Source: Methylococcaceae bacterium
GTDB lineage: Bacteria > Pseudomonadota > Gammaproteobacteria > Methylococcales > UBA1147
Assembly: GCA_022616595.1 (NCBI GenBank)
Contig: JAKEEL010000242.1
Location: forward strand, 1 to 7,161
Direction of reading: 5' to 3'
Length of the DNA: 7,161 nucleotides
Under the pieces are notes generated by a model that made no database searches, was not told the origin of the DNA, and saw only the letters and a list, made by a program, of their open reading frames with translations. The translations under genes were made by a program, and so were the position numbers. Within the stretch, counting starts at the first letter, position 1. The number at the start of each line of letters is the position of its first letter. Shown in pieces: positions 1 to 6,404 of the stretch.

Positions 1-93
1 CCCTGCTTTAGGCGGGAGTGCCCGCTCGGCCATTTTCGCTGCATGAACGACATCGAACCCGCCCGAGTCAGCACCTTGATCGACGAGACCTGA
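1..93 (+). CDS. waaF: Lipopolysaccharide heptosyltransferase II, C-terminal end (partial)
   Basis: Only the last 30 codons are present; the gene runs in from beyond the left edge, in frame from base 1, and ends with TGA at 91-93. The peptide begins PCFRRECPLGHFRC and has cysteines at residues 2, 7 and 14. This matches the Cys-rich stretch near the C-terminus of WaaF/RfaF-type enzymes (pattern PCFxRxCPxGHxxCL), followed by the usual short D-I-x-P-x-x-V helix. These glycosyltransferase family 9 enzymes add the second heptose to the LPS inner core from ADP-heptose at the cytoplasmic face of the inner membrane. The gene converges on murJ, with a 69-base gap and no clear terminator. The family is fairly sure from the motif; the exact member (WaaF or another family 9 heptosyltransferase) is inferred because the catalytic part lies outside the window. 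Confidence 0.72.
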   Translation, partial: PCFRRECPLGHFRCMNDIEPARVSTLIDET

Positions 94-162
94 ATTCCAA
101 TGCATGAAGCCTCCGGTCGCCATATTTCTGTATTCGTGTACCCTTGAGCCCGATCACCCTCT

Positions 163-1713
163 TCAGTGAATTGTCTTCCCGAGCGCAAGGTGCGACGTTC
201 GGAGGCCCGAAAGCAACAGCGCGGCCACATAGACTCCTCCCCCGGCGGCCATCCATAAACCGAGATCCGCGAGCCGCCCGATCGCGTTCCGGGCGGACCA
301 GTCCGTAAAATGAAGTGATGAACACAGGACCGCGCCCAGCGCAATATTCGCAATGAAAACCCGGCCCGCGAATGAACACCATCCGGCCATTGGCACGAAC
401 GCTCGATCCTGGAGCAGTTTCCGCAATAACAGGAAGGCGTTCAAAAAAGCCGCGAGCGAGGTCGCCAAAGCGAGGCCCGCATGGGCCCACCAAAACACCA
501 GTCCGACGCTCAAAGCCAGGTTCGCCAGGACCGAATAAACTCCGTACCGGACCGGGGTCTTCATGTCCTGCCTGGAACTGAATCCCGGCACCAGCACCTT
601 GACCAGCATGAAAGCCAATAACCCGATGCTATAGGCCTTGAGGCTTTTCCCGGCCATCACCACATCGGTTCGCGAAAACTCGTCATTTTGGAACAAGGCA
701 GCCAGAACCGGTTCGGCCAAAATAAACAGGCCGAGCGTTGCCGGGAGCCCGATCAGCACGACCCACCGGAGACCCCAATCCAGGGATTCTGAGAAGGAGC
801 CTCGATCATTCTGCACATGATTCTTGGATAAAGCCGGCAGGATCACGGTCGCCAGCGCGATCGCGAACAACCCGAGCGGAAACTCGACCAGGCGATCCGA
901 GTAATACAGCCAGGATATGCTCCCGGAAACCAGGAACGAGGCGATCAATGTGTTGAATAACAGATTGATCTGGGTCACCGATACCCCGAAAATTCCGGGA
1001 ACCATCAATCCGACGATGCGGCGGACCCCGGGATCGTGGAAACCCGTTTTGAGTCGCGGCAGCAAACCCAGACGCTGCAAAGCCGGAAATTGGATCGCGA
1101 GTTGCAGGGCTCCGGCCACAAAAACTCCCCAGGCGAGCGCGAGCACCGGCTCATCCATCCGGGGAGCGAGCCAACTCGCCGCGACGATCAAAGAGATATT
1201 CAATAACACGGGTGTCACGGCGGGAAGCGCGAATCTGCCGAAAACGTTCAGCACAGATCCGGCAAAGGCCGTGGAAGAGATAAAAAAAAGATATGGAAAA
1301 GTAATGCGCAGCATTTCGACGGACAGCTCGTAACGCGTTCCGTTCCACGCAAAGCCCGGAGCGAATAGCCAGATCAGCAGCGGGGCCGCGATGACTCCGA
1401 CAGCCGTTACGGCGATCAGGATCAGCGCCAGGCTGCCCGCGGTTCGATCGATGAAGTCCTTCAAGGCCTCTCGGGTCCCTTTTTCCCTGTAATCCGACAG
1501 CACGGGGACAAAGGCCTGGGAAAAAGCCCCTTCGGCGAATAACCGGCGCAGGAAATTCGGAATTTTGAACGCGACAAAAAACGCGTCGGTACCGGAATCC
1601 GCGCCGAAAACACGCGCGAAAATCATATCCCGGACAAAACCGAGGATGCGGGAAACGAGGGTCATGCCGCTCACGATCGCGGTTGACCGGATTAAAAACC
1701 GGCTCACTGACAT
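163..1713 (-). CDS. murJ: Lipid II flippase MurJ (MviN)
   Basis: MurJ moves the peptidoglycan precursor lipid II across the inner membrane. The protein is 516 residues (E. coli about 511) and mostly hydrophobic, as expected for the 14-helix MOP/MVF fold. Residues 17-57 are nearly diagnostic: MTLVSRILGFVRD, then FGADSGTDAFFVAFKIPNFLRR, then AEGAFSQAFVPVL. Arg22, Arg28, Asp43 and Arg56 line up with functionally important E. coli Arg18, Arg24, Asp39 and Arg52 (offset of four). The start is set at 1711-1713, giving MSVSRFL, because it aligns with the E. coli start. The frame stays open back to a GTG at 1800, but those 29 residues (MFEWWQ...) are not family-like. A GGGAG lies very close to the chosen start (two bases), so the ribosome binding site is not ideal. 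It is divergent from rpsT; ribF, a common neighbour of murJ, is not downstream here, where a convergent heptosyltransferase end sits instead. Confidence 0.96.
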   Translation of the reverse strand: MSVSRFLIRSTAIVSGMTLVSRILGFVRDMIFARVFGADSGTDAFFVAFKIPNFLRRLFAEGAFSQAFVPVLSDYREKGTREALKDFIDRTAGSLALILIAVTAVGVIAAPLLIWLFAPGFAWNGTRYELSVEMLRITFPYLFFISSTAFAGSVLNVFGRFALPAVTPVLLNISLIVAASWLAPRMDEPVLALAWGVFVAGALQLAIQFPALQRLGLLPRLKTGFHDPGVRRIVGLMVPGIFGVSVTQINLLFNTLIASFLVSGSISWLYYSDRLVEFPLGLFAIALATVILPALSKNHVQNDRGSFSESLDWGLRWVVLIGLPATLGLFILAEPVLAALFQNDEFSRTDVVMAGKSLKAYSIGLLAFMLVKVLVPGFSSRQDMKTPVRYGVYSVLANLALSVGLVFWWAHAGLALATSLAAFLNAFLLLRKLLQDRAFVPMAGWCSFAGRVFIANIALGAVLCSSLHFTDWSARNAIGRLADLGLWMAAGGGVYVAALLLSGLRTSHLALGKTIH

Positions 1714-1833
1714 CGCTCCCGATCCGCAGTCAGGGAAGCGGGTACCGCCGACGCCGGCAAAGCCGCCGAAATTCCAAATGGCTTGCCACCATTCAAACAC
1801 GGGGCATCGCGACCTGAACGCACGGGATTTCGA

Positions 1834-1862
1834 TTGACAGGAGGCTCTTTGAAATCGATAAT
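1834..1862 (+). promoter_or_regulatory. Sigma-70 promoter of rpsT
   Basis: The -35 box is TTGACA (1834-1839), followed by a 17-base spacer and the -10 box GATAAT (1857-1862), five of six to consensus. Transcription would start near 1869, leaving a leader of roughly 28 bases before the rpsT ATG. This is one of the best-scoring promoter shapes in the window and suits a highly expressed ribosomal protein gene. Function is inferred from sequence only. Confidence 0.8.
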
Positions 1863-1896
1863 GTGCGGCTCGTTCAAGTCATTTACTGAATCCGAC

Positions 1897-2163
1897 ATGG
1901 CAAATTCACAATCCGCACTCAAGAGAGCCCGTCAAGCCGAAAAAAGAAGGGTCCGCAATGCCGGGCAGCGCAGCAATCTTCGGACCTCGATTAAAAAAGT
2001 GATCGCGGCGGCGGCAAAGGGCGATCCGGAAGCGGCTCGGACCGCCTATCGAAACGCGGAGCCGGTGATCGATTCCGCGGTCAATAAAGGATTGATCCAT
2101 AGAAACAAAGCCGCTCGCAGTAAAAGCCGCTTGAATAAACGTCTTCGCGCGCTCCAAGCCTGA
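1897..2163 (+). CDS. rpsT: 30S ribosomal protein S20
   Basis: S20 is a primary binding protein of the small subunit that contacts 16S rRNA helices in the body. The protein is 88 residues (E. coli 87), very basic and helical. It begins MANSQSALKRARQAEK, and the conserved signature KGLIHRNKAARSKSRL falls at residues 63-78. The ATG at 1897 is chosen because MANxxSAxKR is the near-universal S20 start. In-frame ATGs at 1783 and 1861 add residues foreign to the family, and the one at 1861 overlaps the promoter -10 box. No good Shine-Dalgarno sequence precedes 1897. In E. coli S20 is translationally autoregulated from a weak UUG start; a poor initiation region here would be consistent with similar control, but that is inference. 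It is monocistronic by context, divergent from murJ and convergent with proB. Confidence 0.97.
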   Translation: MANSQSALKRARQAEKRRVRNAGQRSNLRTSIKKVIAAAAKGDPEAARTAYRNAEPVIDSAVNKGLIHRNKAARSKSRLNKRLRALQA

Positions 2164-2237
2164 GACCCGGGACTGCCGTTCATTCGGGCCGAACCCGGGC
2201 GTCAGGGAATCTGCGGGCGTATCGCCGGGGCGGCACG

Positions 2238-2276
2238 CAGCTCTATTCCTGAAAATAGGAACGGCTCGCTGGTTTT
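2238..2276 (+). terminator. Possible weak terminator after rpsT
   Basis: A broken hairpin lies in the convergent rpsT/proB gap. The outer arms are CAGC (2238-2241) and GCTG (2268-2271), the inner arms TTCCT (2246-2250) and AGGAA (2257-2261), with unpaired bases between. It is followed by GTTTT (2272-2276). The T run is short and the stem interrupted, so this is only a candidate. The same gap also holds two CCCGGG palindromes (2166-2171 and 2194-2199) and TTCGGGCCGAA (2183-2193), which could fold but lack a T tract. Confidence 0.25.
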
Positions 2277-2287
2277 GCCGGAACCGG

Positions 2288-3412
2288 CTAGACCAGTACC
2301 AAATTATTCCGATGAACCAGTTCGGCTTCACCGACATAGCCCAGCACTTGTTCAATGCGGGCACTCGGCTGCCCTTTAATCTTGTCCGCCTCGTCCATTC
2401 CATAATTGACCAGGCCCCTCGCGACCTCGACTCCCGATTCGTTAAAACAGGCCACGAGGTCCCCGCGAGAAAACTTTCCCCTTACAGCGACAACACCGAC
2501 CGGCAAGAGACTCTTGCCGGAAGACCGTAAAACATTCACAGCGCCGGTATCGATCACCAACTGACCTTTTACCTGCAACTGCCCGGCCAGCCAGCGTTTT
2601 CTGGCATCCAGCGGCTCGGAATCCGGAATCAGAAATGTCCCGACCCGGTCTCCTGACAGTACGCGCGGCAGAACATCCTGATCCATCCCGGATGCGATCA
2701 GTGTCGCCGCTCCGGATCGCGCGGCGGCCGCCGCGGCACGCACCTTGGTGACCATCCCGCCGCGACCGAGACCGCTGCGGCTCCGGCCCGCCATTCCCGC
2801 CAGTCTGGGGTCCGTGATCTCCAACTGATCGATGAGCCGCGCATCGGGATTTACGCCGGGGTCTTGATCGAACAGGCCGGCCTGATCCGTGAGGATGATC
2901 ATCAAATCGGCTTCGACCAGGTTCGACACCAGCGCCGCCAGGGTATCGTTATCCCCGAACTGGATTTCTTCGGTCGCAACGGTGTCGTTCTCGTTGATCA
3001 CCGGAACGACGCGATACTCCAATAAGGTTAGCAAAGTGCTGCGGGCATTCAGGTAACGTTTCCGGTCGGACAGATCTTCGTGGGTCAGCAATACCTGAGC
3101 GGTATGCAGGCCATGACCCTGAAAATGGGATTCGTAAGCCTGTACCAGGCCCATTTGCCCGACCGACGCGGCGGCCTGCAATTCGTGCAAAGCCCTCGGG
3201 CGCACGTTCCATCCCAGGCGGCACATGCCTTCGGCAACCGAACCCGAGGATACCAGCAGAACCCCGATGCCCTGCTTCCTGAGACCCGCGATCTGCCCTA
3301 CCCAGGAAGCGATCGCGGGATAGTTGAGACCACGCCCGGAATTCGTCAGAAGCGAACTGCCGATCTTGACCACGACCCGCTTTGATTTCTGAAAATCTGT
3401 TCTGGATTTCAT
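2288..3412 (-). CDS. proB: Glutamate 5-kinase
   Basis: This enzyme catalyses the first step of proline synthesis, phosphorylating L-glutamate with ATP to glutamyl-5-phosphate for ProA; in characterised relatives it is feedback-inhibited by proline. The protein is 374 residues (E. coli 367). The amino acid kinase domain spans roughly residues 9-260: VVVKIGSSLLT at 13-23 (catalytic Lys16), the VSSGSVAEG glycine loop, INENDTVATEEIQFGDND for glutamate binding, and GRGGMVTKVRAA for ATP. A C-terminal PUA domain follows, from about residue 280, as in full-length ProB. The start at 3410-3412 is supported by AAAGGTG a few bases upstream and by the KRVVVKIGSS alignment. It overlaps the obgE stop in an ATGA arrangement (3409-3412), so translation is probably coupled to obgE. 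proA is not in the window. Convergent with rpsT. Confidence 0.96.
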   Translation of the reverse strand: MKSRTDFQKSKRVVVKIGSSLLTNSGRGLNYPAIASWVGQIAGLRKQGIGVLLVSSGSVAEGMCRLGWNVRPRALHELQAAASVGQMGLVQAYESHFQGHGLHTAQVLLTHEDLSDRKRYLNARSTLLTLLEYRVVPVINENDTVATEEIQFGDNDTLAALVSNLVEADLMIILTDQAGLFDQDPGVNPDARLIDQLEITDPRLAGMAGRSRSGLGRGGMVTKVRAAAAAARSGAATLIASGMDQDVLPRVLSGDRVGTFLIPDSEPLDARKRWLAGQLQVKGQLVIDTGAVNVLRSSGKSLLPVGVVAVRGKFSRGDLVACFNESGVEVARGLVNYGMDEADKIKGQPSARIEQVLGYVGEAELVHRNNLVLV

Positions 3413-4428
3413 ATCACCTTTTGCGGCTCCAAATACTCCATGATCGCAAATACCAAGTCTCTCAGGCCATCCCCGCGCAGCGCCGAAATCCTGAAAACAG
3501 GCCACTCCCACCCGAACTCCTCGGTCAGCGAGTGCTCGACCCGTTGCAGCTCATCCCCGCTCACAAGATCGACCTTGTTCAACACCAGCCATCTGGGCTT
3601 GTTCGCGAGTTCCGGATTCCAGGTCTCCAGTTCGGCAATGATCATTCGAACCGCATTCACGGGCTCCAGGGACTCGTCGGCCGGCAAGACGTCGATCAAG
3701 TGCAACAACAGGCGCGTGCGCGACAGATGCCGCAGGAACTTGAGCCCCAGCCCCAATCCGCGGGAGGCTCCTTCGATCACACCGGGGATGTCCGCCATCA
3801 CGAAACTGCGCAGGTCATCGACCCGCACCACGCCGAGATTCGGATGCACGGTCGTAAAAGGATAGTTCGCGACCTTGGGTCTGGCCGCGGACACCTGGCG
3901 AATCAGGCTGGACTTGCCGGCGTTCGGCATCCCCAACAAACCTACATCCGCGATGAGTTTCAGCTCCAGGCCCAGGCGTCTCTTTTCACCCGGTTTTCCC
4001 TTGGTAGCCTGGCGCGGCGCCCGGTTGGTACTGCTTTTGAAGCGGGTATTGCCGAGGCCGTGAAATCCGCCCCTCGCAACCAACAGCCGATCGCCTTCAA
4101 CCAGCAGATCGCCCAATTGTTCGCCGGTATCGAGATCTGAAACCCGTGTGCCTCCCGGAACCCGCACAAGCAAATCCTCGCCGCTCTTCCCGGTGCAGTT
4201 GCCGCCCGTTCCGTTCTGGCCGCGCCCGGCACGGTGAATAGCATGAAAGCGAAAATCGACCAGAGTATTCATATTTTCGGCCGCCATCAGATAGACGCTG
4301 CCGCCATCCCCGCCATCCCCGCCGTCCGGGCCGCCCAGAGGAATGTATTTCTCACGCCGGAAACCGACACACCCGTTGCCGCCATCCCCGCCTTCGACGG
4401 TGATTTCAACTTCATCCACGAATTTCAT
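3409..4428 (-). CDS. obgE: Obg family GTPase (ObgE/CgtA)
   Basis: Obg is an essential P-loop GTPase that binds the 50S subunit and links ribosome assembly with growth and stress signalling. The protein is 339 residues. Residues 1 to about 158 are the glycine-rich Obg fold, with repeats such as GGDGGNG and GGPDGGDGGDGG. The G domain follows: G1 GMPNAGKSS (166-174), G2 threonines in YPFTT (189-193), G3 DIPG (213-216), G4 NKVD (284-287), G5 SAL (315-317). It ends soon after the G domain, without the acidic C-terminal extension of E. coli ObgE (about 390 residues); shorter Obg proteins are common in other lineages, so this is variation rather than truncation. The start MKFVDEVEI is the usual one; the upstream GGGCGG is a weak ribosome binding site. 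It lies downstream of rplU-rpmA, separated by a terminator-like hairpin, and overlaps proB by four bases. Confidence 0.97.
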   Translation of the reverse strand: MKFVDEVEITVEGGDGGNGCVGFRREKYIPLGGPDGGDGGDGGSVYLMAAENMNTLVDFRFHAIHRAGRGQNGTGGNCTGKSGEDLLVRVPGGTRVSDLDTGEQLGDLLVEGDRLLVARGGFHGLGNTRFKSSTNRAPRQATKGKPGEKRRLGLELKLIADVGLLGMPNAGKSSLIRQVSAARPKVANYPFTTVHPNLGVVRVDDLRSFVMADIPGVIEGASRGLGLGLKFLRHLSRTRLLLHLIDVLPADESLEPVNAVRMIIAELETWNPELANKPRWLVLNKVDLVSGDELQRVEHSLTEEFGWEWPVFRISALRGDGLRDLVFAIMEYLEPQKVI

Positions 4429-4483
4429 ACCGGCCGCCCAAACACTTCGCGTTCTTTAAACCCGATACCCCGGGGTCGTGGAA

Positions 4484-4513
4484 ATAATAGCTCCATACGA
4501 AAAAGCCCTGCAA
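4484..4513 (-). promoter_or_regulatory. Possible promoter of obgE-proB
   Basis: On the minus strand TTGCAG (4508-4513) is followed after 18 bases by TATTAT (4484-4489), five of six to the -10 consensus; the -35 matches only three of six. Transcription would start near 4477, about 50 bases before the obgE ATG. The -35 box lies inside the loop and arm of the terminator hairpin at 4500-4524, so termination of the ribosomal unit and restart for obgE would share the same bases. Weak evidence. Confidence 0.3.
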
Positions 4514-4524
4514 GAACAGGGCTT
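4500..4524 (-). terminator. Rho-independent terminator or attenuator between rpmA and obgE
   Basis: Read on the minus strand, AAGCCCTG, a six-base loop TTCTTG, then CAGGGCTT continues into TTTTT, an eight-base-pair stem ending in a run of five T. This is the classic intrinsic terminator form, placed after rpmA and before obgE. It should reduce read-through so that L21/L27 are made in excess over ObgE and ProB. Whether it stops transcription fully or only partly cannot be seen from sequence. Confidence 0.7.
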
Positions 4525-4572
4525 CTGCTAGAACCGAGTGATCACCGGCGCGGGCTCGGCCGGTCACCTTTC

Positions 4573-4830
4573 TCAGGCCTCGACTATATTCACATACTTT
4601 CGGTTGAGAGGCCCTTTCGTCTTGAAGACCACCCGACCGTCAATCTTGGCGAACAATGTGTGGTCCTTACCGCAACCCACGTTATCTCCGGGATGGAAGC
4701 GCGTACCGCGCTGCCGGACGATGATGCTGCCGGCTGAAACCATCTCGCCGCCGTAGCGTTTGACACCGAGCCGCTTGGACTGCGAATCCCGTCCGTTGCG
4801 GGAACTCCCGCCTGCTTTTTTGTGAGCCAT
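4573..4830 (-). CDS. rpmA: 50S ribosomal protein L27
   Basis: L27 sits at the peptidyl transferase centre, where its N-terminal tail reaches the tRNA acceptor ends. The protein is 85 residues, the same as E. coli. It begins MAHKKAGGSSRNGRDSQSKR, and continues with the standard GEMVSAGSIIVRQRGT and GDNVGCGKDHTLFA stretches. There is no cleaved N-terminal extension of the Firmicutes type; Ala2 directly follows Met. The ATG at 4828-4830 is preceded by GGAG seven bases away, and this Shine-Dalgarno abuts the rplU stop codon. Only four bases separate the two genes, so they are co-transcribed from the promoter at 5205-5233. An imperfect hairpin just after the stop (arms near 4541-4552 and 4558-4566) precedes the terminator at 4500-4524. 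Confidence 0.98.
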   Translation of the reverse strand: MAHKKAGGSSRNGRDSQSKRLGVKRYGGEMVSAGSIIVRQRGTRFHPGDNVGCGKDHTLFAKIDGRVVFKTKGPLNRKYVNIVEA

Positions 4831-4834
4831 CGAA

Positions 4835-5161
4835 TTACTCCAACCTTTCTCCGGCAGAAATGCCGGTAATCTGCACTTCTGTATAATTCTGGCGATGTCC
4901 CCTATGTTTCATATAGTGTTTGCGCCGTCTGAATTTGATGATATGAACCTTCTTGTGCCGCCCCTGAGACCGGACCGTGCCTCTCACCCGGCCGCCCTCA
5001 ACAAAAGGCTTTCCGACCGTGACGGCATCGCCGGACTGGACCAGCAGCACCCGGTCGAATTCGACTTCGGCTCCTTCATCCACCGCGAGTTTCTCGAACT
5101 TCAGGGTTTGACCCTCTTCGACCCGATATTGTTTTCCACCTGTTTGAATAACCGCGTACAT
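4835..5161 (-). CDS. rplU: 50S ribosomal protein L21
   Basis: L21 binds 23S rRNA in the large subunit and, in E. coli, contacts L20. The protein is 108 residues (E. coli 103). It begins MYAVIQTGGKQYRVEEGQ and carries the L21 signature near the C-terminus (KVHIIKFRRRKHYMKHRGHR, then QNYTEVQITGI). The ATG at 5159-5161 is chosen because MYAVIQTGGKQ is the conserved start, with AGGA seven bases upstream; a longer in-frame start at 5233 would add 24 residues and overlap the promoter. It is the first gene of the rplU-rpmA unit and divergent from ispB, an arrangement also found in E. coli. Confidence 0.98.
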   Translation of the reverse strand: MYAVIQTGGKQYRVEEGQTLKFEKLAVDEGAEVEFDRVLLVQSGDAVTVGKPFVEGGRVRGTVRSQGRHKKVHIIKFRRRKHYMKHRGHRQNYTEVQITGISAGERLE

Positions 5162-5204
5162 CTGCCAATCCTGTCGAAATCCGCCCAAATCTGATAACCG
5201 TGAA

Positions 5205-5233
5205 ATTATATAGATCAAATTGAAGCGGGTCAA
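5205..5233 (-). promoter_or_regulatory. Sigma-70 promoter of rplU-rpmA
   Basis: On the minus strand TTGACC (5228-5233, five of six) is followed by a 17-base spacer and a perfect TATAAT (5205-5210). Transcription would start near 5198, leaving a leader of about 37 bases before rplU. A strong promoter is expected for this ribosomal unit. Its -35 box overlaps the dyad at 5225-5252. Confidence 0.82.
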
Positions 5234-5252
5234 ATGCCTGCTTGCAGACCGC
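5225..5252. repeat. Imperfect dyad between the divergent rplU and ispB promoters
   Basis: The left arm GCGGGTC (5225-5231) pairs with GACCGC (5247-5252) if one G is bulged; inside it TGC (5235-5237) faces GCA (5244-5246). The dyad covers the rplU -35 box and lies just before the extended -10 at 5255-5263 that would read toward ispB. Its position would suit an operator, but a chance dyad is possible and no known regulator site is recognised. Confidence 0.35.
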
Positions 5253-5254
5253 TA

Positions 5255-5263
5255 TGTTATAAT
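5255..5263 (+). promoter_or_regulatory. Possible extended -10 promoter upstream of ispB
   Basis: TGTTATAAT is an exact match to the extended -10 form TGnTATAAT, with TATAAT at 5258-5263. The region where a -35 would fall (about 5235-5240, TGCCTG) is poor, which extended -10 promoters can tolerate. Transcription would start near 5270, with a leader of about 100 bases to ispB. The area is AT-rich, so chance occurrence must be considered. Confidence 0.4.
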
Positions 5264-5290
5264 TTAGTTTTTTCGAATTGCCGGTATTGC

Positions 5291-5319
5291 TTGACACAGA
5301 TAAAGAGTGCCCCTACGAT
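5291..5319 (+). promoter_or_regulatory. Sigma-70 promoter of ispB
   Basis: A perfect -35 TTGACA (5291-5296) is followed by a 17-base spacer and TACGAT (5314-5319), four of six to the -10 consensus including the key A2 and T6. Transcription would start near 5326, about 48 bases before the ispB ATG. It is the better-placed of two candidate ispB promoters. Confidence 0.6.
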
Positions 5320-5373
5320 GCACGCGGCTTCGGAGAATCGGGGCGCTGGCCGAATCGTTCACCCGTGAATTAA

Positions 5374-6402
5374 ATGACATCGACAATCACCCGCCCGCAA
5401 AGCAGGAATGCGGGCAACAGCAATGCTAGCCAAGCCGATTTCGAAGCAATACGGGCGCTCACCCGGAACGAGATCGCGGCGGTGGACCGGTTGATCCTGG
5501 AAGAATTGACATCGGATGTCGTCCTCATCAATCAGATCGGAAAGTACATTGTAAACAGCGGAGGCAAGAGATTGCGCCCGGTTCTTTTGCTGCTTGCGGC
5601 CAAAGCGCTGCAGTACCGGGGAGATCATCATTTGATCCTTGCGGCGGTAATCGAATTCATCCATACCGCCACTCTGCTGCATGACGATGTCGTCGATGAA
5701 TCGGATTTACGGCGCGGGCGCAATACGGTCAATGCGGTCTGGGGAAATGCCGCGAGTGTCCTGGTCGGCGATTACCTTCTTTCGAGAACCTTTGAAATGA
5801 TGGTTCGAACCGGAAATATGCGCGTCATGGATCTGGTTTCACACACCACGACCGCAATCGCCGAAGGCGAAGTCCTGCAACTCTTGAATGTGCATAATCC
5901 CGCGACTACTGAAGCACGCTACCTCGAGGTGATCTCGCGAAAAACCGCGATTCTTTTCAGTGCGGCGACGCAGTTGGGCGCGGTTCTTTCCGAAAGTCCG
6001 CAGGAAATTGAAGGCGCGCTTCGAAACTACGGTCTTCACCTCGGCATCGCATTCCAGTTGATCGACGATGTGCTGGATTATCGGGCCGATCCCGAACAGA
6101 CCGGTAAGAATCTCGGCGATGACCTGGCCGAAGGAAAACCGACCCTGCCGTTGATTCACGCAATTCAGCACAGCGACGAGACGCAAGCGGAAGTTATCCG
6201 GACCGCGATCCAGGAGGGAAACCGCGAATCCTTTGCCACTATCTACAACATTATTGAATCCTGCGACGCCATCGCTTACACTGAGCGCCGCGCTGAAGAA
6301 GAAGCACAGCACGCAATCGACGCATTGACAGCGGTTCCCGCATCGCAATACAAAGATGCCCTGATCGGCCTTGCAGATTTTTCAGTCCAAAGAAACTACT
6401 GA
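5374..6402 (+). CDS. ispB: Polyprenyl (octaprenyl-type) diphosphate synthase
   Basis: This trans-prenyltransferase extends farnesyl diphosphate with isopentenyl diphosphate to make the side chain of ubiquinone and menaquinone. The protein is 342 residues (E. coli IspB 323). Seen in order: GGKRLRP (63-69), the first Asp-rich motif DDVVD (104-108) followed by RRG, a KT pair at 190-191, the FQLIDDVLDY block with the second Asp-rich motif (231-235), and GKNLGDDLAEGKPTLPL. The stretch EFIHTATLLHDDVVDES matches E. coli almost exactly. The ATG at 5374 adds about 18 Ser/Asn-rich residues before the part that aligns with E. coli; no internal ATG offers a better start, and the Shine-Dalgarno is weak. 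Chain length (C40 or other) cannot be read from the sequence. Divergent from rplU; its stop codon is two bases before a tRNA gene. Confidence 0.94.
   Translation: MTSTITRPQSRNAGNSNASQADFEAIRALTRNEIAAVDRLILEELTSDVVLINQIGKYIVNSGGKRLRPVLLLLAAKALQYRGDHHLILAAVIEFIHTATLLHDDVVDESDLRRGRNTVNAVWGNAASVLVGDYLLSRTFEMMVRTGNMRVMDLVSHTTTAIAEGEVLQLLNVHNPATTEARYLEVISRKTAILFSAATQLGAVLSESPQEIEGALRNYGLHLGIAFQLIDDVLDYRADPEQTGKNLGDDLAEGKPTLPLIHAIQHSDETQAEVIRTAIQEGNRESFATIYNIIESCDAIAYTERRAEEEAQHAIDALTAVPASQYKDALIGLADFSVQRNY
6325..6354 (+). promoter_or_regulatory. Possible promoter of tRNA-Pro inside ispB
   Basis: Within the last 80 bases of ispB, a perfect TTGACA (6325-6330) is followed after 18 bases by TACAAA (6349-6354), four of six to the -10 consensus. 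Transcription would start near 6361, about 43 bases before the tRNA. The bases also encode ordinary IspB residues (Leu-Thr near residue 318), so the match may be chance; without it the tRNA must depend on the ispB transcript. Confidence 0.35.
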
Positions 6403-6404
6403 TT

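Noticed and set aside
68..493. Minus-strand 141-codon open frame overlapping the end of murJ, with a start of ribF-like wording (RVIGLKG) near its end
   Set aside because: It lies antiparallel to nothing and in another frame of the convincing murJ; the possible RibF resemblance does not continue, as the ATP-binding signature expected of RibF is absent and the frame stops at 68.
1714..1800. Longer MurJ starting at GTG 1800
   Set aside because: The 29 extra residues lack family similarity; MSVSRFL at 1713 aligns with the known MurJ start.
1861..1896. Upstream in-frame ATG for rpsT at 1861, with GGAGG at 1840-1844
   Set aside because: The GGAGG is 16 bases away, too far, and lies in the promoter spacer; the ATG overlaps the -10 box and would add 12 residues not found in S20 proteins.
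3382..4140. Long plus-strand open frame of 252 codons opposite obgE
   Set aside because: Its protein is rich in Gln, Arg and His with no fold-like pattern, and the opposite strand encodes a clear Obg GTPase; it is a shadow of high-GC codon use.
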